Below are positions 47,260 through 55,748 of a stretch of 64,000 nucleotides of DNA, piece by piece. The first letter of the stretch is position 1. Each line of letters starts with the position of its first letter. The notes under the pieces were generated by a model. It ran no database searches, had not been told where the DNA came from, and saw only the letters and a list, made by a program, of their open reading frames with translations. Made by a program: the position numbers and the translations under genes. Origin of the DNA: Pseudonocardia autotrophica (GTDB lineage Bacteria; Actinomycetota; Actinomycetes; Mycobacteriales; Pseudonocardiaceae); the NCBI RefSeq assembly GCF_003945385.1, contig NZ_AP018920.1:6138001-6202000 (forward strand). Reading direction: 5' to 3'.

Positions 47260-47699
47260 TGGCTGACCTGGGTGATCTCGAACGGCTGCGGCTGCTGCGC
47301 CTCGTGCGGGTGCTCCGGACCGGCGTAGACCTTCAGCTTCTTGGCCATCGCACGCCCGAGACGGTTCTTCGGCAGCATGCCCTTGATCGCCTTCTCGACG
47401 AGGCGGTCGGGCTGGCTGTCGATCATCTCGCCGACCGAGCGCTGGCGGAGGCCACCCGGGAAGCCGGAGTGGCGGTAGACGAACTTGTCGGTCCGCTTGT
47501 TGCCGGACACCGAGATCTTCTCCGCGTTCACGATCACCACGAAGTCGCCGTTGTCGACGTGCGGCGCGTAGGTCGGCTTGTGCTTGCCACGCAGCAGCGT
47601 GGCGGCATGCGTGGCGAGCCGACCGAGGCGCACGTCGTCGGCATCGATCACGTGCCAGGCGCGGGTGATGTCGCCGGGCTTGGGGCTGTACGTGGGCAC
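47256..47699 (-). CDS. rplM: 50S ribosomal protein L13
   Basis: Early-assembly ribosomal protein, 147 residues. Start [20 protein letters not shown], then [29 protein letters not shown] and [15 protein letters not shown] 47699 has GAGGTAG upstream. First gene of the rplM-rpsI-glmM operon. The 265-bp upstream region holds the promoter and a CACAC-TG-GTGTG dyad at 47769-47780. Confidence 0.96.
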
Positions 47700-47964
47700 G
47701 GATCTACCTCGTCGTCGTTCTCGGCTGCGGTGGGCGGGGCCGGCGGAGTCGTCCGCTCGGATCCGACCCACACTGGTGTGGTTCCTAGCGTGCCGCTGGT
47801 GGACGCCGGAGGGACGCTCGCCCGCCGGAGTTCGCTGCCTCGTACCTGCTCGAGGAACGACGGTCGGCGCCCGCGGGTCTCCACCGCTGCACAACGAGTG
47901 TCAAGAGTACCCGGCGGCCCCGGGAGCGGGCGCGAGGGGGGTCCGTCGCCCGCTCCCGGGATGG

Positions 47965-48258
47965 TCAGACGCCGAATCGGCCCGCGTTCATCCGCTCCAC
48001 GTCCTGGTAGCCCTGACCCGCCGCGGACACCAGCGCCCGGATCCGCTGCAGCGTCCCGGTGAGGTCGGTGGCGGAGCGGTCCCAGCGCTGCTGCGCCTCG
48101 TTGTACCGGCTCGCCGCGTCACCGGTCCAGCCCGCCACCACCGGGGCGAGATGACTCTGCAGGTCCCCCAGCTGCGCGGTGATCCTCGCCCTGGCGCCGT
48201 CGATGTCCGCCGCCGCCTGGTCGATCGCGGCGAACGTGACCCTGATCTCCGATCCCAT
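47965..48258 (-). CDS. WXG100 family protein (EsxT-like)
   Basis: ESAT-6-like secreted protein of 97 residues. The helix-turn-helix has W44-T-G in VVAGWTGDAASRYNEAQQRW. ATG 48258 is preceded by AGGGGAG. It forms a pair with the gene 11 bp upstream. In ESX-4 loci the two proteins form a heterodimer exported through EccC/EccD; here EccC is split by a mobile element. Confidence 0.88.
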   Translation of the reverse strand: MGSEIRVTFAAIDQAAADIDGARARITAQLGDLQSHLAPVVAGWTGDAASRYNEAQQRWDRSATDLTGTLQRIRALVSAAGQGYQDVERMNAGRFGV

Positions 48259-48269
48259 GCCTGCTCCCC

Positions 48270-48581
48270 TCAGCCCAGCGCCGATGTGATCGCGGAGACG
48301 TTCCGCGCGTTCTCGTCCTCGACCCGCTGGTAGGCCGTGGCCGTCCCGCCGAGCTGCTCGGCGATGTCGGCGAGTGCGACGTTGAGCCGCTTCGCCTCGG
48401 CGTCCCACTCCGCCATCAGCGCGGTGAACGCCGTGGCGGCCGCACCCGCCCACTGCCCGCGTGTCGCCTCGAGCCGGGAGCGGAGCCCGCCCAGTTCACC
48501 GTTGACGGCCTCGCTCACCTCCCGCACCCGGCCCGCCGCGCGGGCCATCTCGTCGGTCGTCGTGCCGAATCCCTGGGCCAT
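48270..48581 (-). CDS. WXG100 family protein (EsxU-like)
   Basis: Partner protein of 103 residues. The W44-A-G turn is in TRGQWAGAAATAFTAL. Start MAQGFGTTTDEM was chosen by alignment with WXG100 proteins; the frame is open 16 codons further upstream. A tail of Glu/Asn-containing residues (YQRVEDENARN) could carry the export signal; the YxxxD/E pattern is present (Y-Q-R-V-E). Confidence 0.88.
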   Translation of the reverse strand: MAQGFGTTTDEMARAAGRVREVSEAVNGELGGLRSRLEATRGQWAGAAATAFTALMAEWDAEAKRLNVALADIAEQLGGTATAYQRVEDENARNVSAITSALG

Positions 48582-48692
48582 CCGCCCACCCCGTCCCGTT
48601 CCGGCCGGGCGGCTGCCCGACCGGCGCACCGTGCCAGGGGCGCCGGCCCGCCACTCCCCGTTCCCGGACCGGTGTTCGCGACCGGGAACGGA

Positions 48693-49880
48693 TCACCGCA
48701 CCAGGCGCAACGATCCGGCGACCTCGGCGCAGGCGGCGGGCGCCTCGGCCGCCATCGGTCTGCGGCAGCCGACGACGAGCTGATCGGTGCCGGTGAACAG
48801 CACGAGCCAGTCGACGACGGTGCCGTCCCCGGGTTCCTGGCGGTAGCGGTGCGTCCCGGGGGCCGCACCCGCCTGCGGCCGGGTCACCCCCCTGGCTCCG
48901 GCCAGTCCTGCGGCCAGCTCGCGACGGGCGCGGTCCGGCTCCCGCCCGGCGTCGTAGGCGAGCGGGCTGCGCTCGACGACGACGAGCTCCGCGCCGTCCG
49001 GGCGCCCCACCGGGCTGAGCAGGATGCGCCGGCGGATCGGGTCGCCGCCGGTGTGCTCCCAGCCCGCGGGCAGCGCCGCCGCGTACCCGTACTGGACGAC
49101 GATCCCCTCGGCGGGCGGTCCGGGCCGCCGGCCGGGCCCCGGATCGCCGGCCAGCAGTCCGGCCCCGAGCAGCACCGTCCCGAGCAGGACGGCGGCGGGG
49201 AGCGCGGCCCGGCGGAGCGCGCGGGGCAGGCGGGGCCGGTGGGGCCGGTGGGGCCGGTGGGGCCGGTCGCCCACGGTGCACGGCCCCGGCCGCACGACCC
49301 CGGCTTCCGGCTCAGCCGTTGCCAGCAACCCGGCCCCCAGCAGCGCCGCCCCCAGCACCGCGGCGGTGTCCGGTCCGGCCCCGGCGACCGCGGCCGGATC
49401 GTCGGGGTCGTCCGGGTCCACCGGTCCGGCCGGTCGCACCGGGCAGGGCGCGGAGGCGACCGACTCCGGCTCCCCCAGCAGCACGATCTCGACCGCCCCT
49501 GCCGCCAGCGCCGTCGCGCCGAGCGACTGTGCCCGTGCCACCGGCTCGACGGCGCCGTCCCGGACGACGACCACCCCGGTCCGGCCCGACCAGGTCTCGG
49601 CCACCACTACCGGGCCGGCCCGCGGTGCCGGTCCCACCGCGAGTGCCGCCACCGCGACCGGCACCGCCTCCACCCGCGGAGATCCGGGGAACGCGCCGCC
49701 GGGGGTCGCCCCGACCCGCACGACGACCGCGGGCGGACGGTCACCGAAGAAGTCCGCGACCGCGGTCGCCGGATCGGTGCCGCCCGGTGCGGCGGCGAGC
49801 AGCCTGATCCCGTCCGGGCCGGCCGCGGCGAGCAGCACCCGGTCCGGACGGGCGTGCACCGCGACCGCGAACCCGCTCAT
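48693..49880 (-). CDS. Type VII secretion-associated protein, Rv3446c family
   Basis: Protein of 395 residues at the Rv3446c position. The N-terminal half is an actin/kinase-like fold (FAVAVHARPDRVLLAAAGPDG). A membrane helix lies around residues 228-250. The conserved C-terminal domain begins VQYGYAAALPAGWEHTGGDP and ends in EVAGSLRLVR. It overlaps the eccC 3' part by 4 bp, so it belongs to the ESX-4 operon. Role in secretion not established. Confidence 0.8.
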   Translation of the reverse strand: MSGFAVAVHARPDRVLLAAAGPDGIRLLAAAPGGTDPATAVADFFGDRPPAVVVRVGATPGGAFPGSPRVEAVPVAVAALAVGPAPRAGPVVVAETWSGRTGVVVVRDGAVEPVARAQSLGATALAAGAVEIVLLGEPESVASAPCPVRPAGPVDPDDPDDPAAVAGAGPDTAAVLGAALLGAGLLATAEPEAGVVRPGPCTVGDRPHRPHRPHRPRLPRALRRAALPAAVLLGTVLLGAGLLAGDPGPGRRPGPPAEGIVVQYGYAAALPAGWEHTGGDPIRRRILLSPVGRPDGAELVVVERSPLAYDAGREPDRARRELAAGLAGARGVTRPQAGAAPGTHRYRQEPGDGTVVDWLVLFTGTDQLVVGCRRPMAAEAPAACAEVAGSLRLVR

Positions 49881-51445
49881 CCCGGTTCGGTCCAGGCGAG
49901 CTGCATCCGGCGGGCGCCGTGCCTGCGGTCGACCAGGACCGTCCGTCCCGGGGGTCCGGGCTGCGGCTTGACCTTCTCCAGCAGCGCGCCCTCGTCCGGG
50001 CTCCCCGACCCGACCAGGCCCGGTGCACCGAGCTCGCGCAGCCTGCCGAGCACCGGATCGAACAGTGCCCTGGCCGCGCCGCCGGTCCGCCGGGCCAGCA
50101 CCACGTGCAACCCGACGTCACGGGCCTGCGGCAGGTACTCGGCCAGCGGCAGCAGCGGATGCGGCGCCGACCCGCCGGAGGGGACGACGAGGTCGTAGTC
50201 GTCCACCAGCAGCCACAGCTCCGGCCCGCTCCACCAGGACCGGTCACGCAGCTGCTGCGGGGAGACACCGGGCCCCGGCAGCCGCCGCCCCAGCGAGTCC
50301 GCGATGTCCGCGCAGGCCTCCGCCGTGGCCTGCGCGGTCGAGGTGTGCGCGAGCAGATGGGAGGCGTCGATCCCGCCGAGCAGTGTCCGCCGGTGGTCGA
50401 TCGCGACGATCCGGGCCTGCTCGGGCGTCCACCGGCGGGCGATGTCACGGGCCAGCAACCGCAGCAGGTTCGTCTTGCCGCCGCCGGAGTCGGCGAAGCA
50501 GAGCAGGTGCGGCTCGTCCGGCGCGAGCTCGACGGTCGCGAGCCGGTCCTCGTCGACCCCGATGGCGGGCCCGCGCCCGTCCCCGGCGGGCAGCTCCTCG
50601 ACCGTGATCCGCTCAGGGAGCAGCCGGACCTCCGGCATCGACGGCCCGTCCCAGGCGGCCGCGATCGCGGGTGCGGGATCGGTGCCGGGCTCGGTCCACG
50701 GGGCGGCGAGCACCGCGGGGGCGCCGTCCGGGGCCAGCCCGTGCCCGGGCCGGACCGGCACGGTCGCGGCCCGGCGCCGGTCCACCTCGGACTCACCGGG
50801 ATCGCCCAGCCGCAGCTCGATCCGGCTGCCCAGCTGGTCCTTGAGTGCGGGCCGGAACTCGGCCCAGCGGGCGGCGGTGACCGCGATGTGCACGCCGTAG
50901 GCGAGGCCCCCGGAGGCGAGCGCGGTGAGCCGTTCGTCGAGGTCCTCGAAACCGGACCGCAGCGCGCTCCAGCCGTCGACGACCAGGAGCAGGTCGGTGC
51001 ACGGCTCGTCCGGCAGGTCCCCGGCGGCGCGCCGGGCCCGGAACTCCTCGATCCCGGTGATCCCGTGCGCGGCGAACAGCTGCTCGCGCCGGTCGACGGT
51101 CGCGACGACCTCGGCGACGACCCGCCGCACGAGATCGCTCCGGCGCCGGTCGGCGACCGTCCCGACGTGCGGCAGCCCGGCCAGCGGCCCGAGGCCACCC
51201 CCGCCCAGGTCGAGCAGATGCACGCCGAGCTCGTGGGGGGTGCGGGTGAGCGCGAGCGCCGTGACGATCGTGCGCAGCGTCGTCGACTTGCCCGAGCGGG
51301 GCCCGCCGACCACGGCGAGATGCCCGGCCGCACCGGACAGGTCTGGGACCAAGCTAGAGGGGACCTCATATACAGCGGTCCCGGCCGGTGCTACCAACAC
51401 CGGGCCCCGGGACCTTGAGCGGAAGTAGGTCCGCCCCGTGAGCAC
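49877..51445 (-). CDS. eccC: EccC, C-terminal part (ATPase domains 2 and 3), split by a mobile element
   Basis: 3' half of the ESX-4 secretion ATPase. Chromosome-derived sequence starts at DLSGAAGHLAVVGG. Domain 2 has P-loop GGPRSGKSTTLRTIV and Walker B LLLVVDGWSAL. Domain 3 has CFADSGGGKTNLL and WLLVDDYDLVV. About 35 N-terminal residues (from GTG 51445; GTG 51400 also possible) are encoded by the element's left end. The 5' half lies at 61110-63602. Joined across the element, the parts would give a normal EccC of about 1,300 residues. The fragment has its own possible start, so it could work like the natural EccCb of ESX-1. No promoter is evident. Confidence 0.88.
   Translation of the reverse strand: MLTGRTYFRSRSRGPVLVAPAGTAVYEVPSSLVPDLSGAAGHLAVVGGPRSGKSTTLRTIVTALALTRTPHELGVHLLDLGGGGLGPLAGLPHVGTVADRRRSDLVRRVVAEVVATVDRREQLFAAHGITGIEEFRARRAAGDLPDEPCTDLLLVVDGWSALRSGFEDLDERLTALASGGLAYGVHIAVTAARWAEFRPALKDQLGSRIELRLGDPGESEVDRRRAATVPVRPGHGLAPDGAPAVLAAPWTEPGTDPAPAIAAAWDGPSMPEVRLLPERITVEELPAGDGRGPAIGVDEDRLATVELAPDEPHLLCFADSGGGKTNLLRLLARDIARRWTPEQARIVAIDHRRTLLGGIDASHLLAHTSTAQATAEACADIADSLGRRLPGPGVSPQQLRDRSWWSGPELWLLVDDYDLVVPSGGSAPHPLLPLAEYLPQARDVGLHVVLARRTGGAARALFDPVLGRLRELGAPGLVGSGSPDEGALLEKVKPQPGPPGRTVLVDRRHGARRMQLAWTEPG
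51331..51364. other. attL (left chromosome-element junction)
   Basis: Chromosomal eccC sequence (caccggacag) up to about 51340 joins the element arm that ends TAGAGGGGAC at 51355-51364. AG at 51339-51340 is shared with attR and sits at the centre of the rebuilt 50-bp attP. Confidence 0.8.
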
Positions 51446-51785
51446 TGTATCGCCCGTCTTAGACGTCGCCCAGCGTCAGCGCGCCGCCCGCGCTCTGCGG
51501 ATCGAGCTGCGTCGCACGCTCCCCGACTACCTCGCCGACGTCGTCTGCGCTCTGCTGGTCGCCCTCGACGTGCTCGCTGACGCCTTCGCCGACGACGCGC
51601 GACCTCGCGACGACCTCGCAGCCGCTGATCGCTACCTCGCGGCCTCAGCCCTTGCCGCGGTCACGGCCTACGACGAGCGCCTCGTGACGTTCGTCGGGGA
51701 GCAACTTGAGGACCTCGCCGCTGCGTATCCGGACGAGCCGTCCCTGTCTCGACTCGCCGAGTCCCTCCTCGCGCAGCCGGAGTGA
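51438..51785 (+). CDS. Element-encoded helical protein, unknown
   Basis: Protein of 115 residues from GTG 51438 with GGAAGTAGG upstream. Three or four Ala/Leu-rich helices (IELRRTLPDYLADVVCALLVALDVL). No family recognised. First gene at the left end of the element; overlaps the start region of the split eccC on the other strand by 8 bp. Its stop overlaps the next small gene (GTGA). Confidence 0.6.
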   Translation: MSTVSPVLDVAQRQRAARALRIELRRTLPDYLADVVCALLVALDVLADAFADDARPRDDLAAADRYLAASALAAVTAYDERLVTFVGEQLEDLAAAYPDEPSLSRLAESLLAQPE

Positions 51786-51937
51786 CCTGCGCCGTTCTCC
51801 TCGTCGCCGTGGGCACGCTCTGCGTCCTGCTCGGCTTGGCCGTCGGCGCCCTCGCCGGTCACGCCGTCTCACGTCGTCGCTGCGCCGCCCGGCATCACCG
51901 GCACGACCGGCTCACCCTGCGCCGTCCCCGGCGCTGA
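51782..51937 (+). CDS. Very small single-helix membrane protein
   Basis: Protein of 51 residues starting GTG 51782 within the previous stop. Residues 4-27 form one hydrophobic helix (VLLVAVGTLCVLLGLAVGAL), followed by a basic His/Arg tail. Small hydrophobic spread-type proteins (Spd) beside the transfer gene are common in Streptomyces plasmids and integrative elements, so a role in spreading is possible. Confidence 0.55.
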   Translation: MTCAVLLVAVGTLCVLLGLAVGALAGHAVSRRRCAARHHRHDRLTLRRPRR

Positions 51938-52032
51938 TCCACCCCTGCCGCCACCTGCGGCCCTCACCTGTCCCGCACCGCTACCGGTCCGGGTCGTCAC
52001 CCATCGCCACCCGCACAGAACCGGAGATCACC

Positions 52033-52428
52033 ATGCGCCGAATCCCCGTCGACACTGCCCGCGTCGCATTCGTCGGCACGGGCAAGACCGCCGCCCGCGC
52101 CAAGTACGCCGAGCTGGCCGACGGCTCCCGTCGCCGCGTCCCGGACGCCCAGGACACCAACGACGAGGGCGTTCCGATGTGGACGGTCGACGTCTTGGTC
52201 GACGACGACGAGGCCGACCGCGCCGAGGTCGTCAGCGTCAAGGTCGCCTCGTACGACGAGCCGCGCACCGAGAAGTGGCAGCCCGTGGCGTTCCGCAACC
52301 TCGTCGCCTTCGGCTACGTCGCGCAGGGCAGCAATCGCGTCGCCTACAGCTTCACCGCCGACGCCATCGAGGGCCCGGTGAGCGGCCGCAAGGGCGCTCA
52401 GAACCACGGCGAGCAGAACGCCGCCTGA
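52033..52428 (+). CDS. Conserved AICE-type protein upstream of the transfer ATPase
   Basis: Protein of 131 residues. Start MRRIPVDTARVAFVGTGKT; beta-rich middle (PMWTVDVLVDDDEADRAEVV, VSVKVASYDE) and VAFRNLVAFGYVAQGSNR. Similar proteins often precede the FtsK-type gene of actinomycete integrative elements; the fold may be an OB-like nucleic-acid binder, but I cannot show this. GGAG lies 8 nt before ATG. Followed by a terminator. Confidence 0.6.
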   Translation: MRRIPVDTARVAFVGTGKTAARAKYAELADGSRRRVPDAQDTNDEGVPMWTVDVLVDDDEADRAEVVSVKVASYDEPRTEKWQPVAFRNLVAFGYVAQGSNRVAYSFTADAIEGPVSGRKGAQNHGEQNAA

Positions 52429-52450
52429 CCGACTCCTCGCCATCCCCTCG

Positions 52451-52484
52451 ACGGCCCCGTCCCGCATCCCCGGGGCGGGGCCGT
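52451..52484. terminator. Hairpin terminator in the element
   Basis: 14-bp stem with one G-T wobble: ACGGCCCCGTCCCG (52451-52464) with CGGGGCGGGGCCGT (52471-52484). It separates the 52033 gene from the transfer gene. Confidence 0.65.
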
Positions 52485-52506
52485 CCCCACGTCAGGAGAA
52501 CCCGTC

Positions 52507-53613
52507 ATGTTCGGTCGTCACCGCCACGACCGTGAGGGCGAGGCCCTCGTCGAGCAGCTCGTCACGATGTGGGTCCGGGCCTGCGAGGGCGCGAGCCTCG
52601 TCCGCGTCGTCGACACCGTCAGCGGGCCGACGATCATCCCGCCCAAGATCGTCGACATCACCCTCGGCCCGCCGACGATCCTCGTCGTCGAACTACAGCC
52701 CGGGATGCTGCCTGCGGACGTCGTCGACCTCGCCCCGCGCATCGCGCCGCACATGGACGCGTGGGGCCTGCACGTCGAGCCGATCGGCCATCGGCACGTC
52801 CGTGTCGCTCTGCTCGACAGCGACCCCCTCACTGGCACTGTCCCGCTGCTCGCCGGGGCCGGCCTGCACCTCGGCCGCGACGAGTCCGGCGCAGACCTGC
52901 GCATTGCCCCCGCGGACCTGCCGCACGCGGTCTGCCAGGGCGTCACCCGCTCCGGCAAGAGCGTCTGGACGTACTCGCTACTCGCCCAGCTCGCCCACCG
53001 CCCCGACGCGCTCATCGCCGGGTGCGACCCGACCGGCCTGCTGTGGCGTCCGCTCGCCGGGTCCCGGCACGCCGACCGGCTCGCCTCCGGGCTGGTCGAT
53101 CCCGGCGCCCACGAGAAGGTGCTCGCCGCCGTGGTCGCCGAGATGGACGACCGCATCCGGGACCTGCCCGCCGACCGCGACACAATCGCCGTCAGCCTCG
53201 GCCGGCCGCTGCTGTTCGTGATCTTGGAGGAGTATCCCGGCCTGCTGCGCGTCCTCGACGCGGCCAAGACCCGCGGCGACGACCCCGGGGCCCGCGTCCG
53301 TGCGCTGGTGTCCCGCCTGTTGGCCGAGGGCGCCAAGGCCGGCGTCCGCGTCGTCATCCTCGCCCAGCGCGCGGAGGCATCCGTGGTGGGTGCGTTCGAG
53401 AGGGCGATGTGTTCGCTGCGGATCTCGTTCCGGTGCGACAACAGGGCCTCGGTCGAGCTACTCCACCCCGGCGCCCCGCCCGCGCTTGCCGACGCGCACA
53501 CGGCCGCCCTGCCCGGCATCGCCCTCGTCAGCCGCCCCGGACACCCCGTGGCCCGCATCCGCGCCCCGTACATCGGCGGGTACCCGGAGTTCGCCGCGGC
53601 GGTCGCCGCATGA
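52507..53613 (+). CDS. FtsK/SpoIIIE-type DNA translocase (transfer protein)
   Basis: ATPase of 368 residues. Walker A GVTRSGKSVW near residue 145; Walker B LLFVILEEYPGLL near 237; IILAQRAEAS-type motif VVILAQRAEAS. Such proteins (TraSA of pSAM2, TraB) form a hexamer that moves double-stranded DNA between mycelial cells. ATG 52507 behind AGGAGA. No membrane helix is obvious, unlike some TraB proteins. It is the key argument that the element is conjugative. It belongs to the same superfamily as its target EccC. Confidence 0.88.
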   Translation: MFGRHRHDREGEALVEQLVTMWVRACEGASLVRVVDTVSGPTIIPPKIVDITLGPPTILVVELQPGMLPADVVDLAPRIAPHMDAWGLHVEPIGHRHVRVALLDSDPLTGTVPLLAGAGLHLGRDESGADLRIAPADLPHAVCQGVTRSGKSVWTYSLLAQLAHRPDALIAGCDPTGLLWRPLAGSRHADRLASGLVDPGAHEKVLAAVVAEMDDRIRDLPADRDTIAVSLGRPLLFVILEEYPGLLRVLDAAKTRGDDPGARVRALVSRLLAEGAKAGVRVVILAQRAEASVVGAFERAMCSLRISFRCDNRASVELLHPGAPPALADAHTAALPGIALVSRPGHPVARIRAPYIGGYPEFAAAVAA

Positions 53614-53843
53614 CCCGGCCCCTGCTGGTCCCCTCGTCGCAGCGCGTCGGCGGGCATCGCCCTGCACGGCCCCGGCGCGGGTCGCAACCCGCCGCCATCA
53701 CCGCCGGCCGACCGACCAGGCTTGCGGCCCGCGCCGGGGCCGTGCTGCCGTCAGGCGCCGTCGTGCTGTGGCGAGGGGACCAGCAGCCCACCCCCCTCGG
53801 AGCCGTGTGGAGGCCCGCCGGAGGCCGCGGTGGCACCCAGTGA
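53610..53843 (+). CDS. Small basic protein, unknown
   Basis: Protein of 77 residues, ATGA overlap with the transfer gene. Pro/Arg/Gly-rich (GVLPSGAVVLWRG-like strand near the end). No family recognised. The overlap argues that it is translated. Confidence 0.45.
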   Translation: MTRPLLVPSSQRVGGHRPARPRRGSQPAAITAGRPTRLAARAGAVLPSGAVVLWRGDQQPTPLGAVWRPAGGRGGTQ

Positions 53844-53982
53844 GCCGGGTCGCCGAGCATGCGCCGCGCCGCGCGCCGGCCGGAGGTCGAGCGCGCGGCG
53901 GCGCGAGCGCAGCGAGCGCGCCGGGGCGCCTGGGTACTACTGCGGTACTACTGCGGACAACTCTTCCGCCGCCGGTCAGGAC
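53844..53982. repeat. Region in front of the initiator gene with tandem 11-bp repeats
   Basis: GGTACTACTGC occurs twice in direct tandem at 53933-53943 and 53944-53954, behind a GC-only block of gcgc and gagcgc repeats at 53890-53930. Candidate replication or regulatory sequence for the adjacent rolling-circle initiator. The initiator frame is open through this stretch to 53722, so it may also be coding. Confidence 0.45.
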
Positions 53983-55083
53983 GTGGTGCCCGGTCGGGAG
54001 GAACGTCGTCGCACCCGCCGCCGTGAGGCTCTGACCGCCCGCGCCCGGCTGTGGCGGTGGACGAGCCTGCCGCGCCTGCGCAACTGCGGCCGGGTCACGA
54101 CCTCGACCGTGGGGGGTCCGGTCCTGCGGGTGTCGACCGATGGGGAGGGGAACCGTCGAGCGGGCGTCGCGGGACTGCAGTCCTGCGGTTCACCGTGGGC
54201 GTGCCCGGTGTGCGCGCGGAAGATCGCCGCGCAGCGCTCGGACGAACTGCGCGACGTGCTGGCCGCCGTCGCAGAGGCCGGTGGATCGGTGCACATGCTG
54301 ACCCTGACGATGCGCCACCACCGCGGCCAGACCCTCGGCGAGCTGTGGCGGGCGTTGTCCAAGGCGTGGCGCGCAGTCACGTCTGGACGGGCGGTCGAGC
54401 GGGAGCGGGAGCGGTTCGGCGTGCTCGGCATGGTCCGGGTGATCGAGGCGACGCACGGCGAGCACGGGTGGCACCTGCACGTGCACGCCCTGGTGGCGTT
54501 CGACGGCCCCGTGTCGCGGGAGCTGGCCGAGGTGCTCGGATCGGACATGTTCGGCCGGTGGGAACGAGCGTTGCTCCGCGCGGGACTCGCTGCGCCCCTT
54601 GAGGATCGAGGTGGGCTCGACGTCCGGCCGGTCGACCTCGGTGCCGGTTCGATCGACGCCGTCGCCGAGTACCTCTCGAAGATCACGATCGAGATCACCG
54701 GCGGCACGTTGAAGGAGGGCCGTCGCGGGAACCGGCCGCCGTTCGCCCTGCTCGCCGACGCCCTGGCCGACGGCAATGCCGACGACTGCGAGCGCTGGCT
54801 CGAATGGGAGCAGGCGTCCCGCGGACGACGTCAGGTCGCCTGGTCACAGGGCTTCCGGGAGTGGGCCGGCATGCGCCGCGAGCAGACCGACGAGGAGATC
54901 GCCGCCGAGGACCAGGGCGGCACGGACACCATCGCCGTCGAGCCGGAGGACTGGCCGGAGCTGCGCCCGCAGCTCGCCGAGTGGCTGGACGTCGCGGAGC
55001 GTGACGGCGTCGAGGCTGCTTCCGCGTGGCTCACCGTCCGCCGGATCGGGTGGGCGCGGGTCGATCGACCGCCGCGGCGATAG
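53983..55083 (+). CDS. HUH rolling-circle replication initiator (RepSA-like)
   Basis: Initiator of about 366 residues. A Cys-rich finger (CGSPWACPVCARK) is followed by LTLTMRHHRGQ, the HUH metal site HGWHLHVHALVAF (residues about 163-167) and a candidate nicking Tyr in AVAEYLSKITIE (Y230). This matches the RepSA/pIJ101 Rep type found in Streptomyces plasmids. Start GTG 53983 or 53986 behind TCAGG; the frame is open to 53722, so the N-terminus is uncertain. It should nick the element after excision and allow replication. Confidence 0.85.
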   Translation: MVPGREERRRTRRREALTARARLWRWTSLPRLRNCGRVTTSTVGGPVLRVSTDGEGNRRAGVAGLQSCGSPWACPVCARKIAAQRSDELRDVLAAVAEAGGSVHMLTLTMRHHRGQTLGELWRALSKAWRAVTSGRAVERERERFGVLGMVRVIEATHGEHGWHLHVHALVAFDGPVSRELAEVLGSDMFGRWERALLRAGLAAPLEDRGGLDVRPVDLGAGSIDAVAEYLSKITIEITGGTLKEGRRGNRPPFALLADALADGNADDCERWLEWEQASRGRRQVAWSQGFREWAGMRREQTDEEIAAEDQGGTDTIAVEPEDWPELRPQLAEWLDVAERDGVEAASAWLTVRRIGWARVDRPPRR

Positions 55084-55146
55084 CGTCCAGTGTGGACGTA
55101 TTGGGCGCCTCGCTCGTTCTGTAGCACGGCCCAGCCATGCTACTTT

Positions 55147-55161
55147 TCGCAGGTCAGAGCG
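55147..55161. promoter_or_regulatory. Repeated 15-bp motif, copy 1
   Basis: TCGCAGGTCAGAGCG, about 58 bp upstream of the excisionase-like gene. An exact inverted copy is at 59557-59571 and a 13/15 copy at 59614-59628. Candidate binding site for an element-encoded regulator. Confidence 0.65.
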
Positions 55162-55218
55162 ACGCGCCGTAGGCCTGAGGTCGGGACAGAACACCGATCC
55201 GGGACGTACGTTTCTTCC

Positions 55219-55461
55219 GTGACCAACACCGCGCCGCAGACCGTCCCGCTTAGCGTGCAACTGGTGGCAAAGACCGAGTTCGATCTCACTACGGGTGATC
55301 TCGCTCGACACTTCGGTGTCGCTCCGCTGACCATCGCCCGTTGGGCCGATGCTGGCTTGATCCCGTGCCAGCGACTCCCGGCCCGCGGACACCGCCGGTT
55401 CCGGCCCGCCGACGTAGAGGCCCTCGCGCGCTCGATGGCTGAGGGCCCGGTGGCAGCGTGA
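55219..55461 (+). CDS. Excisionase-like HTH protein
   Basis: Protein of 80 residues. A MerR/excisionase-type winged helix: LTTGDLARHFGVAPLTIARW, then the wing ADAGLIPC and RGHRRFRPADVEAL. Serine integrases usually need a recombination directionality factor for excision, and this gene is the best candidate in the element, although such factors vary in sequence. Start GTG 55219; no ribosome binding site, leaderless possible. Overlaps the next gene by 4 bp. Confidence 0.75.
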   Translation: MTNTAPQTVPLSVQLVAKTEFDLTTGDLARHFGVAPLTIARWADAGLIPCQRLPARGHRRFRPADVEALARSMAEGPVAA

Positions 55462-55646
55462 CCGACGCCCGCCCGGAGCCGCAGAGTATCGACGACTACA
55501 TCCGTGAGTTGGTCGACACGTTCCCACCGCTCACCGAGGTGCAACGGAGCGCGATCGCAGCGCTACTGCGCCCGGAGGCGTCCCCCGCGCCCCGGACGGC
55601 CCGCGCCCCGGGCGAGATCCCGGCGCCGCGGCGCTCGGCCGCGTAG
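55458..55646 (+). CDS. Small element protein, unknown
   Basis: Protein of 62 residues starting at GTG inside the previous stop. Conserved-looking core IDDYIRELVDTFPPLTEVQ followed by SAIAALLR, then a Pro/Ala tail. Similar short proteins accompany excisionases in actinobacterial elements. Followed by a terminator. Confidence 0.6.
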   Translation: MTDARPEPQSIDDYIRELVDTFPPLTEVQRSAIAALLRPEASPAPRTARAPGEIPAPRRSAA

Positions 55647-55660
55647 ACCCCCCGAAACGC

Positions 55661-55694
55661 GCGAACGGCCGGGCGTCCACTCCCGGCCGTTCGC
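55661..55694. terminator. Hairpin terminator in the element
   Basis: Perfect 13-bp stem (55661-55673 with 55682-55694), 8-nt loop, after the excisionase operon. Confidence 0.75.
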
Positions 55695-55748
55695 AAGGTC
55701 CCGCGGACTCGCCATCCGCACGCCCATCACACACCCCCAGGATAGCCG

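Noticed and set aside
51331..51364. tRNA gene as the attachment site
   Set aside because: No cloverleaf sequence at either end; the target is the coding sequence of eccC.
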